DNA from: a bacterium
Lineage (GTDB): Bacteria; Armatimonadota; Chthonomonadetes; Chthonomonadales; CAJBBX01
Direction of reading: 5' to 3'
Assembly (NCBI GenBank): GCA_021811565.1
Contig: JAJZOL010000243.1
Location: 1 to 58,299, forward strand
DNA length: 58,299 nucleotides
Positions 18,751 to 27,573 of the stretch are shown piece by piece (positions within the stretch are counted from its first letter, which is position 1; every line of letters starts with the position of its first letter). The translations under genes were made by a program, and so were the position numbers. The notes under the pieces were generated by a model that saw nothing but the letters and a program-made list of their open reading frames with translations, ran no database searches and had not been told where the DNA came from.

Positions 18751-18882
18751 GATAACCGTCACCAACGAAAATAAAAAAATCAATCGAATGCAAACTGAAA
18801 ACACTCATTTGGCTTGATGTGAATGCGCCGAACGAATTATTCACAGATGTTTGAATTAAGTATACTTCACGCACTCAATAAT

Positions 18883-20013
18883 TTACGGAAGTATCCTGAT
18901 GAAGACATCATTCGAATAGAGTAAACCCCTGTGTGTTAACCGGAAAGTGTCTCCATCCAACTCAGCCAACCCCTCGCTGATGAGTTCTCCAATCAACCCC
19001 GAATATCGTTGAAAAGGATCAATGGAGAATCGGTCTTGAATGGATTTTAGCGACACCCCGCTTCGAAGTCGAAGTCCAAGTATCAAAGTCTCCGATAGCG
19101 CATCCGCAGGAGAAAGAGTCTCTTCCTGTATTGCGAGAGGCTCCCTTTCATTCACCTTTCGTATGTAAGCCGCCGGGCGTTTTTCATTCATCCATCTGCG
19201 ACCACCTAAGTACGAGACGGCACCGGGGCCAAATCCAAGGTAATCCTCGTTCAGCCAATAGGTCAAATTATGCCTCGCTTGTTTCCCATGGCGACAAAAA
19301 TTTGAGACTTCGTAGTGCTCGTAACCGGCTTTGGTTAGTTGTTCGATCGCCATTTCGTACATCTCCAATTCAGTATCTTCGTCCGCCTGATGCAGTGTCT
19401 GGTTTCGATGCATCCTTTCAAACCTCGTTCCCTCCTCAATGCTCAAGGCGTATGTGGACATATGCTCGGGATTTATGTCGATGGCATTTAACAATGACAC
19501 CCTCCAATCTTCCAGCGATTGTTCCGGAAGTGAGAAAATCAGATCAAGGTTTATGTTATCGAATCCTGCGTTCCTGGCATATGCGATAGCCGCGATGGCA
19601 TCTTCGGAGGTATGTTGACGTTCCGCAATGCGGAGTATTCTATCGTCGAAAGACTGCACGCCAATGGATAAGCGATTGAAACCCCCTTGGCGCATCCCAT
19701 CAAATCGCTGCCTATCGGAATTGGCAGGATTGCTTTCAGAAGTGATCTCCGCATCCTTAGCGAAAGGCAAAACATCTCTGACTGCATTGAGAATCGAATT
19801 TAGCTGCTCAGCCTTTAAATATGTGGGGGTTCCCCCCCCGAAAAACACGGAAGCCACCTCTCTCTCTAACCCGCGCACGCCTTGAATCTCCCGTTGAATG
19901 GCCTCGCAGAAATCCCTCGTCAGGAAATCCAAGCCAGCGTACGAGTTAAAGTCACAGTAGGAGCATTTATGGATGCAGAACGGGATGTGAATGTAGACAG
20001 CGATCGGATTCAT
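18883..20013 (-). CDS. hemW: HemW-like radical SAM protein (coproporphyrinogen III oxidase-related)
   Basis: This is a radical SAM enzyme of the HemN/HemW group. The cluster motif is CIHKCSYCDF right after YIHIPF, followed by FFGGGTPTYL and LSIGVQSFDDRIL. The C-terminal part has LNEDYLGFGPGAVSYLGGRRW and a HemW-type winged domain. HemW is a heme chaperone rather than a true oxidase; the short N-terminus and the C-x3-C-x2-C-x-F form favour HemW over HemN. Several starts are possible (20082, 20034, 20013). I chose the ATG at 20013 because homologues begin close to VYIHIPFC, but no start has a clear ribosome-binding site. The longest version begins only 15 bp from a miniature element. Confidence 0.88.
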   Translation of the reverse strand: MNPIAVYIHIPFCIHKCSYCDFNSYAGLDFLTRDFCEAIQREIQGVRGLEREVASVFFGGGTPTYLKAEQLNSILNAVRDVLPFAKDAEITSESNPANSDRQRFDGMRQGGFNRLSIGVQSFDDRILRIAERQHTSEDAIAAIAYARNAGFDNINLDLIFSLPEQSLEDWRVSLLNAIDINPEHMSTYALSIEEGTRFERMHRNQTLHQADEDTELEMYEMAIEQLTKAGYEHYEVSNFCRHGKQARHNLTYWLNEDYLGFGPGAVSYLGGRRWMNEKRPAAYIRKVNEREPLAIQEETLSPADALSETLILGLRLRSGVSLKSIQDRFSIDPFQRYSGLIGELISEGLAELDGDTFRLTHRGLLYSNDVFIRILP

Positions 20014-20097
20014 GTTTTTTTGCGTGCGCCTCATATATGAATGCGGGGAAAGGCAAGCCATCAAGAGTGCAAATTCCGCCATTTACTAACAATAGAG

Positions 20098-20216
20098 GAG
20101 TGTGTTGCACAAATGTATTTGAACCGCACACTGATACAATATATGCATATTCAAGCCATTATATTACCAATATATTGTATGTGCACTGATTCTGATTATA
20201 TTTATGCAACACACTC
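20098..20216. mobile_element. miniature inverted-repeat element family B, copy 1 (119 bp)
   Basis: The ends are 17-bp inverted repeats GAGTGTGTTGCACAAAT / GAGTGTGTTGCATAAAT (one mismatch). Inner complementarity, for example ACAATATAT with ATATATTGT, would fold the whole element into a long hairpin. AGAG flanks both sides (20094-20097 and 20217-20220). The right-hand AGAG overlaps the left end of family A copy 3, so this element inserted into the edge of that one. The second copy, at 51921, has the same length and is about 95% identical in reverse orientation. Confidence 0.9.
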
Positions 20217-20217
20217 A

Positions 20218-20306
20218 GAGGTAATTGCAAAATTCAGGAAATGTGGCTATTATCGCTCATTTCACGTTCGGTGATATACTTGGAAATTGAATTTTGCAAT
20301 TACCTG
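20218..20306. mobile_element. miniature inverted-repeat element family A, copy 3 (89 bp, inverted)
   Basis: This copy is in the opposite orientation to copies 1 and 2, with the same 17-bp ends and the same core on the minus strand. Its immediate left flank is occupied by family B copy 1. Removing that element and one AGAG restores AATA directly before the left end, matching AATA at 20307-20310 after the right end. The copy therefore also has a 4-bp target duplication. Confidence 0.9.
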
Positions 20307-20445
20307 AATAAGCTGGATTTATTATGTTATTTTACTTCAATATAATGCACGGGGAAAGCCATGAATGCAAAACTGATGTATAATAAAGGATACTTATCCG
20401 ATATATTCAGTCACATATGGCTTTGGCAGGAAAGCGAGATAGAAA

Positions 20446-22029
20446 ATGGCGAACAAGGTGGAACAACTCAAAAAAGAAAAGGATGGATTAGATTTATTTC
20501 CGGATATTCTGCGCTATAGCAAGCTTGGTTACGAATCAATTCCATCAGATGATCTTGCAAGGATGCGATGGTTCGGCATATATGAACAGAAACCGCGAAA
20601 CGGGCATTTCATGATGCGGGTGAAAATTCCCGGCGGGGCGATTAATTCCAATCAATGGAGAACTTTGGGGGAAATTTCACGTGATTTCGGCGGCGGCATA
20701 GCGGATATCACCACCAGGCAAAATGTGCAGTTTCATTGGATCACTATAGAGGTCATCCCGGAGATTATCCATAGACTCAACTCCGTTGGCATCACAACAT
20801 TGGGCGCTTGCGGCGACATTCCTCGAAACATTGCGGGATGTCCCGTAGCAGGCATAGACCCGGATGAGCTTTACGATTGCACGAAGATAATTGAGGAAGT
20901 GAATCATTTCTTCGTGGGAAATAAAGATTTTTCAGATTTGCCTCGCAAATTCAAAATAACCATTGCGGGATGCAGGCATCAATGCCATCAGCCGGAAATT
21001 AACGACATAGGCATATCCGCCGTAAGGAAACCAAATGGGGATATTGGCTTCGAAGTCAGAGTGGGTGGCGGTCTTTCCACACAGCCACGCTTCTCGCGCA
21101 AATTGGATGTCTGCCTGAAACCTGATCAGATTAAAGATGCATGCCGGGTGATTGCGGAGATATTTCGCGATTACGGTTACAGGGACAGACGAAATCACGC
21201 GCGCTTGAAGTTCCTTGTGGATGACTGGGGCTCGGAGCGTTTCTTGGACAAGATGATCGAAAAACTGAGTTGGAAGCCAGATCCGGCTGTGGATTCCAAT
21301 TCACCAAAGCGAATTTATGCAGACCATATAGGGGTGCACACGCAAAAACAGCACGGTCTTCATTGGATAGGGGTTGCGATCCTTACCGGACGCATGACTT
21401 CCGAGCAGATATTAAAAACGGCAGCGATTGCGGAGAAATACTGCGATGGATCACTACGCACTACAAACCAACAGAATCTCCTGCTAACGAATATCACTGA
21501 AGACGATCTCACAGATGTTCAAACCGAGTTGGAGGCTGTGGGTTTGAATTGGGATGTGTCCAAATTCCGCCGATCCGCCCTTTCATGCACGGGAACGGAG
21601 TTTTGCAACCTCGCAATCACCGAGACCAAGCTCCGTTTGAAGGAGATAATCGGCTATTTGGAGGATAAGTTGGATTGGGACGAGGACATACGTATCAATT
21701 TAAACGGGTGTCCTAACGCTTGCGGACAGCATCACATCGGCGACATCGGTTTGCAAGGCGCATTAACAATTGTCAATGGAACCAAGACCGAAGCCTATGA
21801 TATCTGTCTCGGGGGAAGGTTAGGAAGCAATGCAAAGTTTACCAGACCCATTAGACGAAAGATCCCTGCGGATAATGTAAAATATGCTTTGGAGAACCTC
21901 CTTCTAACCTATCAACATGAGCGAACGGAGAATGACACTTTCTCCGACTTCGTGGATAGACATACGGATGATGAGTTGGGACAATTTTTGGGAGATAACA
22001 TCGGTGTGGTTTTAGCGGAAGAAAGTTGA
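20446..22029 (+). CDS. ferredoxin-dependent nitrite/sulfite reductase (siroheme, 4Fe-4S)
   Basis: This 527-residue protein is of the assimilatory nitrite/sulfite reductase family, which reduces nitrite to ammonia or sulfite to sulfide using siroheme and a 4Fe-4S cluster. The cluster/siroheme ligands are CTGTEFC and, further on, NGCPNACGQHHIGDIG. The twin ferredoxin-like halves are visible, with DITTRQNVQFH and CPVAGIDPDELYD in the first half, which resemble the nitrite reductase version (V.GNP.AGIDP). The first half also has AGCRHQCHQPEINDIG. I favour nitrite reductase (nirA-like), but sulfite cannot be excluded. It is a single-gene unit preceded by two miniature elements and followed by a strong hairpin. 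Confidence 0.88.
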   Translation: MANKVEQLKKEKDGLDLFPDILRYSKLGYESIPSDDLARMRWFGIYEQKPRNGHFMMRVKIPGGAINSNQWRTLGEISRDFGGGIADITTRQNVQFHWITIEVIPEIIHRLNSVGITTLGACGDIPRNIAGCPVAGIDPDELYDCTKIIEEVNHFFVGNKDFSDLPRKFKITIAGCRHQCHQPEINDIGISAVRKPNGDIGFEVRVGGGLSTQPRFSRKLDVCLKPDQIKDACRVIAEIFRDYGYRDRRNHARLKFLVDDWGSERFLDKMIEKLSWKPDPAVDSNSPKRIYADHIGVHTQKQHGLHWIGVAILTGRMTSEQILKTAAIAEKYCDGSLRTTNQQNLLLTNITEDDLTDVQTELEAVGLNWDVSKFRRSALSCTGTEFCNLAITETKLRLKEIIGYLEDKLDWDEDIRINLNGCPNACGQHHIGDIGLQGALTIVNGTKTEAYDICLGGRLGSNAKFTRPIRRKIPADNVKYALENLLLTYQHERTENDTFSDFVDRHTDDELGQFLGDNIGVVLAEES

Positions 22030-22062
22030 CATCCCCATAAACGCATTTCGTTTGGACTGCAA

Positions 22063-22092
22063 GCAGGCGCACGTGGCGAACCGTGCGCCTGC
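22063..22092 (+). terminator. perfect 11-bp hairpin after the nitrite/sulfite reductase gene
   Basis: GCAGGCGCACG and its exact complement CGTGCGCCTGC flank an 8-base loop, 34 bases after the stop codon. It is a strong transcript hairpin but lacks a following T-run, so it may slow or protect the transcript rather than terminate by the intrinsic route. It abuts the promoter of the next gene. Confidence 0.6.
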
Positions 22093-22101
22093 TGGTATAA
22101 T
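22093..22101 (+). promoter_or_regulatory. extended -10 promoter of the ABC-F gene
   Basis: TGGTATAAT (TG-N-TATAAT) starts at the base following the 3' arm of the upstream hairpin. Transcription would start near 22108, giving a leader of about 65 bases before the ABC-F start. The -35 region is occupied by the hairpin. Confidence 0.5.
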
Positions 22102-22172
22102 ATGCTCCTTAGTTGCCTCTTGCAATCAAAGCGTACATCCTTCTCTTTTCACCACGACCGATGCATGGTAAA

Positions 22173-24116
22173 ATGAGTATTATGAGTTTGCTGACAGTTA
22201 CAAATGTGGAGAAAAGTTTTGGCGTTGAGAGCATTCTAAAGGATGTCAGTTTCCGTTTGGAATGGGGCAGGAAAATGGGATTGGTAGGCAGGAACGGCGT
22301 GGGGAAAACCACTTTGCTGAAGATCCTGTGCAATCTCATGGAGACGGACAAGGGGTCGATTCAGTACACCCGTGGCATTCGTTATGGTTATCTTAGCCAG
22401 CAACCCATAAGAGATGAGGAGGGGACCGTTTACGAGGCTGCAAAACAAGCGTTTGCTCCCGTTTTACAGATGGAGGAACGTTTGAGGCTTTTGGAGATGA
22501 GGATGCACGACGCCCATGAAAGCAAATCCTCACTCTCCTCCATAATGGAGGAGTATGGTCTTCTCCGCGAGCGTTTTGAATGGATGGGTGGATATGACAG
22601 CCTGAGGGATATCGAACATGTTCTCCGGAGTTTCGGATTTAGGGAAGAGGACCTGTCCAAAAGGGTGTCCATTCTCTCCGGAGGTGAAAAGACACGTCTC
22701 GCAGTGGCGCGTTTGTTGCTATCCTCCCCGGATATTCTTATCTTGGACGAACCTACGAACCATCTTGATCTAGGGGCGACGGAATGGCTTGAGAGTTTTC
22801 TACGCCAGTTTGGAGGCGCGATATTACTCGTATCGCATGATCGCTTTTTTCTGGATGCGGTGGTGAACTGCGTCGGGGAGCTTGATAATGGCTCCATCAC
22901 GATCTATTCTGGCAACTTCACCGATTTTTGGAGACAGAGGGAGGAGAGGAAAAAACGCCAGGAGGAGTTATACAACCGACAGCAGGAGGAAATTGCTCGG
23001 CTTGAGGAGTTTTGGCGCAGAAACAAGGCTGGTCAGAACCGGAACATGGCATGGAGCCGATTGAAAGCCGCAAATCGGTTGAGAGAGAACGCAGTCGATA
23101 GACCCATGGAGAGCAAGACATTAAATCTGAACCTCAAGGGGCGATGTCGTAGCGGCAATGATGTCATAGTCTGCGAGCGTCTCTCCAAAGTCATTGGCGG
23201 AAAAACGCTCTTCAAAAATCTATCATTTATCGTCAAAAGGGGCGACAAGATCGGAATCATTGGCTCAAACGGATCCGGCAAGACAACATTTCTTCGAATA
23301 CTATTGGGTGAGGAAGCACCGACATCCGGATCGGTAAGGCTTGGGGCAAACCTGTCCATCGGGTACTTCGCTCAGGAGACTTCTTCTCTGAACCTAAGTA
23401 GCAACGTGCTGGAATCCGTAATGGATATCTCGGATATGGACGTGGGCGAGGCCCGAAACTATCTCGCCCGCTTCCAATTTAGAGGCGATCAAGCCATGCG
23501 CTCCGTGGACAGTCTGTCGGGCGGAGAAAAAAATCGTCTGGCGTTGGCGCAAATCATTCTTATGAATCCAAATCTTTTGGTGCTTGACGAGCCAACCAAC
23601 CATCTCGATATCGATTCCAGAGAAGCTCTTACGGAGATGCTTAAGACATATGACGGAACGCTGGTCTTGGTTTCGCATGATCGTTATCTGCTGAATCAAG
23701 TGACACATCAAACACTGGAAATATCAGATGGAGTCGCCACGTTGTTCGATGGCTCCTATCAGAGCTATATCGAGCACCGAAATCGACTCAGTGCGGATGC
23801 AAATCGGGATCCTCGCAAGAAATCGGTTGCCGCCGAACAACCGGACGATTCGGACAAATCTGATAAGTTGAATGTTTTTCAGCTCTCCCGTGAAAGAAAA
23901 AAAGCGGCGAAGGATGTCACGAATCTGGAGGAAAAGGTGTCTCAATTGGAGGAGGAGCAAAAACGGATTGAGAGTATCCTCTCCTGCCCGGAGCCCAATA
24001 CGGATATGGTTCAATTATCCCAAAAGTATGAAATCATACAAATCGAATTGACGAAGGCGTTGGATGAGTGGGAATGCGCCATTCATCACGCATCGGAATT
24101 AGGCGCGAAGGTGTAA
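22173..24116 (+). CDS. ABC-F family ATPase (translation factor type)
   Basis: This is a soluble twin-ATPase protein without membrane segments. Domain 1 has GRNGVGKTT, LSGGEKTRLA and ILDEPTNHLD. Domain 2 has GSNGSGKTT, LSGGEKNRLA and LDEPTNHLD. They are joined by the charged linker (REERKKRQEEL...) characteristic of ABC-F proteins, which act on the ribosome. The C-terminus (about the last 85 residues) is a coiled coil with REKKAAKDVTNLEEKV-like character, as in Uup and YdiF. The track ORF begins at a TTG (22113). I prefer the ATG at 22173, or 22182, because homology begins at LLTVTNVEKSFG. Confidence 0.93.
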   Translation: MSIMSLLTVTNVEKSFGVESILKDVSFRLEWGRKMGLVGRNGVGKTTLLKILCNLMETDKGSIQYTRGIRYGYLSQQPIRDEEGTVYEAAKQAFAPVLQMEERLRLLEMRMHDAHESKSSLSSIMEEYGLLRERFEWMGGYDSLRDIEHVLRSFGFREEDLSKRVSILSGGEKTRLAVARLLLSSPDILILDEPTNHLDLGATEWLESFLRQFGGAILLVSHDRFFLDAVVNCVGELDNGSITIYSGNFTDFWRQREERKKRQEELYNRQQEEIARLEEFWRRNKAGQNRNMAWSRLKAANRLRENAVDRPMESKTLNLNLKGRCRSGNDVIVCERLSKVIGGKTLFKNLSFIVKRGDKIGIIGSNGSGKTTFLRILLGEEAPTSGSVRLGANLSIGYFAQETSSLNLSSNVLESVMDISDMDVGEARNYLARFQFRGDQAMRSVDSLSGGEKNRLALAQIILMNPNLLVLDEPTNHLDIDSREALTEMLKTYDGTLVLVSHDRYLLNQVTHQTLEISDGVATLFDGSYQSYIEHRNRLSADANRDPRKKSVAAEQPDDSDKSDKLNVFQLSRERKKAAKDVTNLEEKVSQLEEEQKRIESILSCPEPNTDMVQLSQKYEIIQIELTKALDEWECAIHHASELGAKV

Positions 24117-24127
24117 TTCCTTCCTGA

Positions 24128-25264
24128 ATGATCTGGTATCGCATGAATATCCTGCAAGTTATATCAAGTTCAAAAACTTCCGGTGCGGAAAAGCACATGG
24201 TCGTGCTTAGCGAATGGCTCCAAAAGCTTGGGCATAATGTGCTAGTCGTATGTCCGCCGGGAGAGTGGCTGCACGAACAGTTGCGAGCGGCGGGAATCGC
24301 CTCCGTGGAGATGCCTCTTCATGGTGTGAAACCGATTTTTCAACTGAGCCATCTGGCGCGCGAGAAACGGATTGATATCATCCATACCCATCTAACCCGC
24401 GCCACCTACATCGGCTATTTTGCAGGATTTCTGGCGAGGGTTCCTGTCATCTCCACCGTACACGTCCTCACGAGAGATTTCGCATACAGATATCTTCCCA
24501 AGCACAACCATTGGCTCGTGGCGGTTTCGGAATATTTGAGGCAGGCTATTATAGCAAGGGGATATCCCTCCAGCCGTGTTCAAACCATCTATAACGGCAC
24601 GGATTTCCTTGAGGAGGAGATTACTTGCAAAGATATGAACCTGTCCCCGCATGATATGGTCACGCCCGCCGTCTCCCTTTGCCTCAGAGCCGAACTTGGA
24701 TTACCTGCGGATGCAGAGTTGATTGGGCAATTCGGACGCGTAGACAGCTTCAAAGGCGCTCCGTTGCTCGTGAGATCCATCAAGTCGGTGGTGGAGAAAA
24801 GAAAGCGAGCTTTCTTCGTTTTTGTGGGATATGCGGAGCCTGGCATTCAGCAGGCTCTTTGGGAATTGGCGGCGCAGGAGGGGGTGGAGGATCGTCTTAG
24901 GTTCATGGGAGTGAGAGATGATGTGCACCGACTGATGGAGGCGATGGATATCATCACCGCCCCATCGCTAACCGAGACTTTCGGGATGGTTATCATCGAA
25001 GCGATGGCTTCCGGCAAGCCGGTTATCGCCACTCGCGCCGGTGGCATTCCTGAGATAATCGAGGATCATCATACAGGATTATTGGTTGATCGCGACCCGA
25101 AGTCGTTGTCCGAAGCCATTCTATTTCTTCTTGAAAACTCAAGTCTCCGCAAGGAAATGGGGAATGCGGCGATAATAAGAGCGCGTGAGCATTTCACCGC
25201 TCAGCTAATGGCGCAAAACATTTTGAACTACTACCAAGGGGTATTAGATCATTGCCGACCCTGA
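24128..25264 (+). CDS. glycosyltransferase family 4
   Basis: This is a 378-residue GT-B fold enzyme that transfers a sugar from a nucleotide sugar to a cell-surface acceptor. The N-terminal domain shows ISSSKTSGAEKHMVVL and DIIHTHLTRATYIGY. The C-terminal donor-binding domain shows IGQFGRVDSFKGAPLL, and the E-x7-E element is TETFGMVIIEAMASGKPVIAT. The first ATG (24128) and the ATG at 24143 (MNILQVIS) are both possible starts; neither has a clear ribosome-binding site. It starts 11 nt after the ABC-F stop and overlaps the next gene by 13 nt. It is the first of three surface-glycan genes. Sugar and acceptor are unknown. Confidence 0.88.
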   Translation: MIWYRMNILQVISSSKTSGAEKHMVVLSEWLQKLGHNVLVVCPPGEWLHEQLRAAGIASVEMPLHGVKPIFQLSHLAREKRIDIIHTHLTRATYIGYFAGFLARVPVISTVHVLTRDFAYRYLPKHNHWLVAVSEYLRQAIIARGYPSSRVQTIYNGTDFLEEEITCKDMNLSPHDMVTPAVSLCLRAELGLPADAELIGQFGRVDSFKGAPLLVRSIKSVVEKRKRAFFVFVGYAEPGIQQALWELAAQEGVEDRLRFMGVRDDVHRLMEAMDIITAPSLTETFGMVIIEAMASGKPVIATRAGGIPEIIEDHHTGLLVDRDPKSLSEAILFLLENSSLRKEMGNAAIIRAREHFTAQLMAQNILNYYQGVLDHCRP

Positions 25265-26814
25265 AGGAAGAAAAGGGAAATACACGTTACGTTACATACT
25301 CCATATTCGTAATTCTTTTTTCCTTTCTTCTTCATCTCTATCTAGCAGTCCATCTTCCACTTGATCCCGATGAAACCTATTACTGGGAATGGAGCAGGAG
25401 GCTGGCGTGGGGATATTACGATCAAGGGCCGGCGATCGCCGCGCTGATCCATATCTTCTGCGAACTATTTGGCGACACAGCTCTGGGCGTTCGGGCAGGC
25501 ATTATTCTCTGCATGCTGGGAGTGCAAATATATCTATTCCTATTGGCGAAAGCCATTTATGACTCGCGCATCGCATTTTGGTCCGTTCTTCTCATTAGTT
25601 TTACGCCTCTCGCCACGGTGGGCGGATTCGTATCCACATACGACACATGCCTCATTTTTTGCTGGGCGGCATGTCTTTACCATACCTATGCCGCATTATT
25701 CGAAGGGGGTAAAACGCAATGGATACTGGCGGGAATCGCCTTTGGAATCGGGATGCTGAGCAAGGATTCAATGGGTCTGTTCGCGGTCTGCCTGTTATGC
25801 TTTTTGGCTATCCAGCCGACAATGCGACATTGGCTTGCCAGACCGGAACCCTATATGGCGTTTATCCTTGGTATTGTCATTTTTTCCCCCAATCTCATGT
25901 GGCAGTCTCAGCATCAATGGATGACATTTTCTCATCTCATCCATATATCCCGAACAAGTCAGGCGAATCACTTCCTGCGGGAATTCGGTGATTACGCAGG
26001 CTCTCAGGCGATTTTGCTCACTCCCTTGTTGTTCATTGGATTTTTGTATTCGGGAATCATTGCAAGTGTTCATTGGAGGAAAGACGAGAACATCAAAGAG
26101 TTTTATCTCGCATGTTTTTCGATTCCGGTGCTTCTGTTTTTTACGCTCCTTGCGGTAAAATCGAAGGTGCAGGGTAATTGGGCCGCTTGCGCATGGCTTA
26201 CTCCGGCGATCTTATATTCCGTAGCTACGCTTAAAAGCGAACCACACCGCAAATATAATCCGATGCGATCTCGTGGGTTTATGGTAACAGCCTTCTTCGT
26301 ATCATTTGCTATGACGATCCTGGCGGCATTTCCACGAATCCGTTCGATGGCAGGCGTGAAGCTTCCCATGAAGATGGATAAAATCAACAAAATGTATGGT
26401 GGTACCGAATTGGCTCATGCCGTATCGAAGCAAATCGATGCAATGCAAACTGTGACCGGGCGAACACCGGTTATCGGAGCCGCCACCTATGATATCGCCA
26501 GTAGATTGGCATTCTATTTGCCAAGCCATCCCCATACACGCTGTTTTTTCCTTTCCACCAGAGCGAACAGTTATTTGCTCTGGAACGATGAATCGGGTCT
26601 AAAACCTGGTAGGGACGCCGTAGTTGTGGATAATTTATCGCCGTCAAACCCTAAATTTCCCCCATACCGCGCCATATTCAAGAGGGTTGTATTGGTGAGG
26701 AGACTTGAAATATATCGCAAGCCATGGTATGTGAAACCGATTGAAACCTATTATATCTATCGCTGTTTTGATTACAAACCCAATCCTGCAGTTGAAGTGA
26801 CTAAAGGAGGATAA
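25252..26814 (+). CDS. GT-C membrane glycosyltransferase, ArnT/PMT-like
   Basis: This is a 520-residue polytopic membrane protein with about ten helices. The first extracytoplasmic loop has PLDPDETYYWEWSRRLAWGYYDQGP, the acidic D-E motif shared by ArnT-like and protein-mannosyltransferase-like enzymes that use polyprenyl-phosphate sugars. A soluble C-terminal domain follows about residue 370. The start is TTG at 25252 with AAGGGG upstream, inside the end of the preceding glycosyltransferase gene, so translation is probably coupled. A role in decorating a lipid, glycan or protein outside the cytoplasm is inferred. The polyprenol-phosphate glycosyltransferase at 36.5 kb could supply the donor. 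Confidence 0.85.
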   Translation: MPTLKEEKGNTRYVTYSIFVILFSFLLHLYLAVHLPLDPDETYYWEWSRRLAWGYYDQGPAIAALIHIFCELFGDTALGVRAGIILCMLGVQIYLFLLAKAIYDSRIAFWSVLLISFTPLATVGGFVSTYDTCLIFCWAACLYHTYAALFEGGKTQWILAGIAFGIGMLSKDSMGLFAVCLLCFLAIQPTMRHWLARPEPYMAFILGIVIFSPNLMWQSQHQWMTFSHLIHISRTSQANHFLREFGDYAGSQAILLTPLLFIGFLYSGIIASVHWRKDENIKEFYLACFSIPVLLFFTLLAVKSKVQGNWAACAWLTPAILYSVATLKSEPHRKYNPMRSRGFMVTAFFVSFAMTILAAFPRIRSMAGVKLPMKMDKINKMYGGTELAHAVSKQIDAMQTVTGRTPVIGAATYDIASRLAFYLPSHPHTRCFFLSTRANSYLLWNDESGLKPGRDAVVVDNLSPSNPKFPPYRAIFKRVVLVRRLEIYRKPWYVKPIETYYIYRCFDYKPNPAVEVTKGG

Positions 26815-26837
26815 CGCACATTGGTTAGAAATAGACA

Positions 26838-27560
26838 ATGAAAAAAAAATCCATCTCTGTTCCAGTTCTGATGTATCACAAAGTTGGAGAACCCACCGTT
26901 AACAAAGTCTTAAACGTTAGCGAGAGTGATTTTCGCAGGCAGATACGTTTTTTGCATGGTCTGGGTTACGAAGCAGTAACATTCGCCGAAACTGTGGCAG
27001 GAGTGTACGGTGACACTCCTCTTCCCAAAAAACCTCTGTGCCTTACTTTTGATGATGGTTACCAAGGTCTTATGAAGCACGCTAAACCTATTCTGGATGA
27101 GTTTGGTTGGAAGGCGACCCTTTTTATACCTACCAAATGGACCGGTCAGATGAATTACTGGTGTCAGCACCATGAGAAACCTCTGTCTCAACTCATCGGA
27201 TTGGATGACATCGGGGAGTTGCATAAACAGGGATGGGAGATAGCCGGTCATACTCACAGCCACGTTCACTTGGACAGGATTGGAATTGAGGAGGCGGAAA
27301 AGGAGATAGCCTTCGGAACTTCAGGCATCAAGGGGATAATAGGGCGGGCGCCACTTACATTCTGCTATCCGTATGGAGGCTTTAATCAGGATACGATTGC
27401 ATTAGTGAAAAAATACGGATATATTGGAGCTTGCACAACCAAAAGTGGAATTGCCAAGAAAACCGGGGATCCTTATCTCATTCCTCGAGTTAAAATCGCA
27501 ACGAGAGACGGAATAGCCGGTCTCATTTATCGCATATGGATACGCCCGCTATTAGGTTGA
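26838..27560 (+). CDS. polysaccharide deacetylase (NodB domain)
   Basis: This 240-residue protein has a carbohydrate esterase family 4 domain. Motif 1 is LTFDDGY with both catalytic and metal Asp residues, motif 2 is HTHSH (metal histidines), and motif 3 is CYPYGGF. An early VLMYHKVG also fits the family. There is no signal peptide, so it is either cytoplasmic or anchored by partners. It follows the GT-C gene by 23 nt and completes the small surface-glycan operon. It would remove acetyl groups from an N-acetylated sugar; the substrate is not known. Confidence 0.9.
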   Translation: MKKKSISVPVLMYHKVGEPTVNKVLNVSESDFRRQIRFLHGLGYEAVTFAETVAGVYGDTPLPKKPLCLTFDDGYQGLMKHAKPILDEFGWKATLFIPTKWTGQMNYWCQHHEKPLSQLIGLDDIGELHKQGWEIAGHTHSHVHLDRIGIEEAEKEIAFGTSGIKGIIGRAPLTFCYPYGGFNQDTIALVKKYGYIGACTTKSGIAKKTGDPYLIPRVKIATRDGIAGLIYRIWIRPLLG

Positions 27561-27573
27561 AATATCCCATTCT

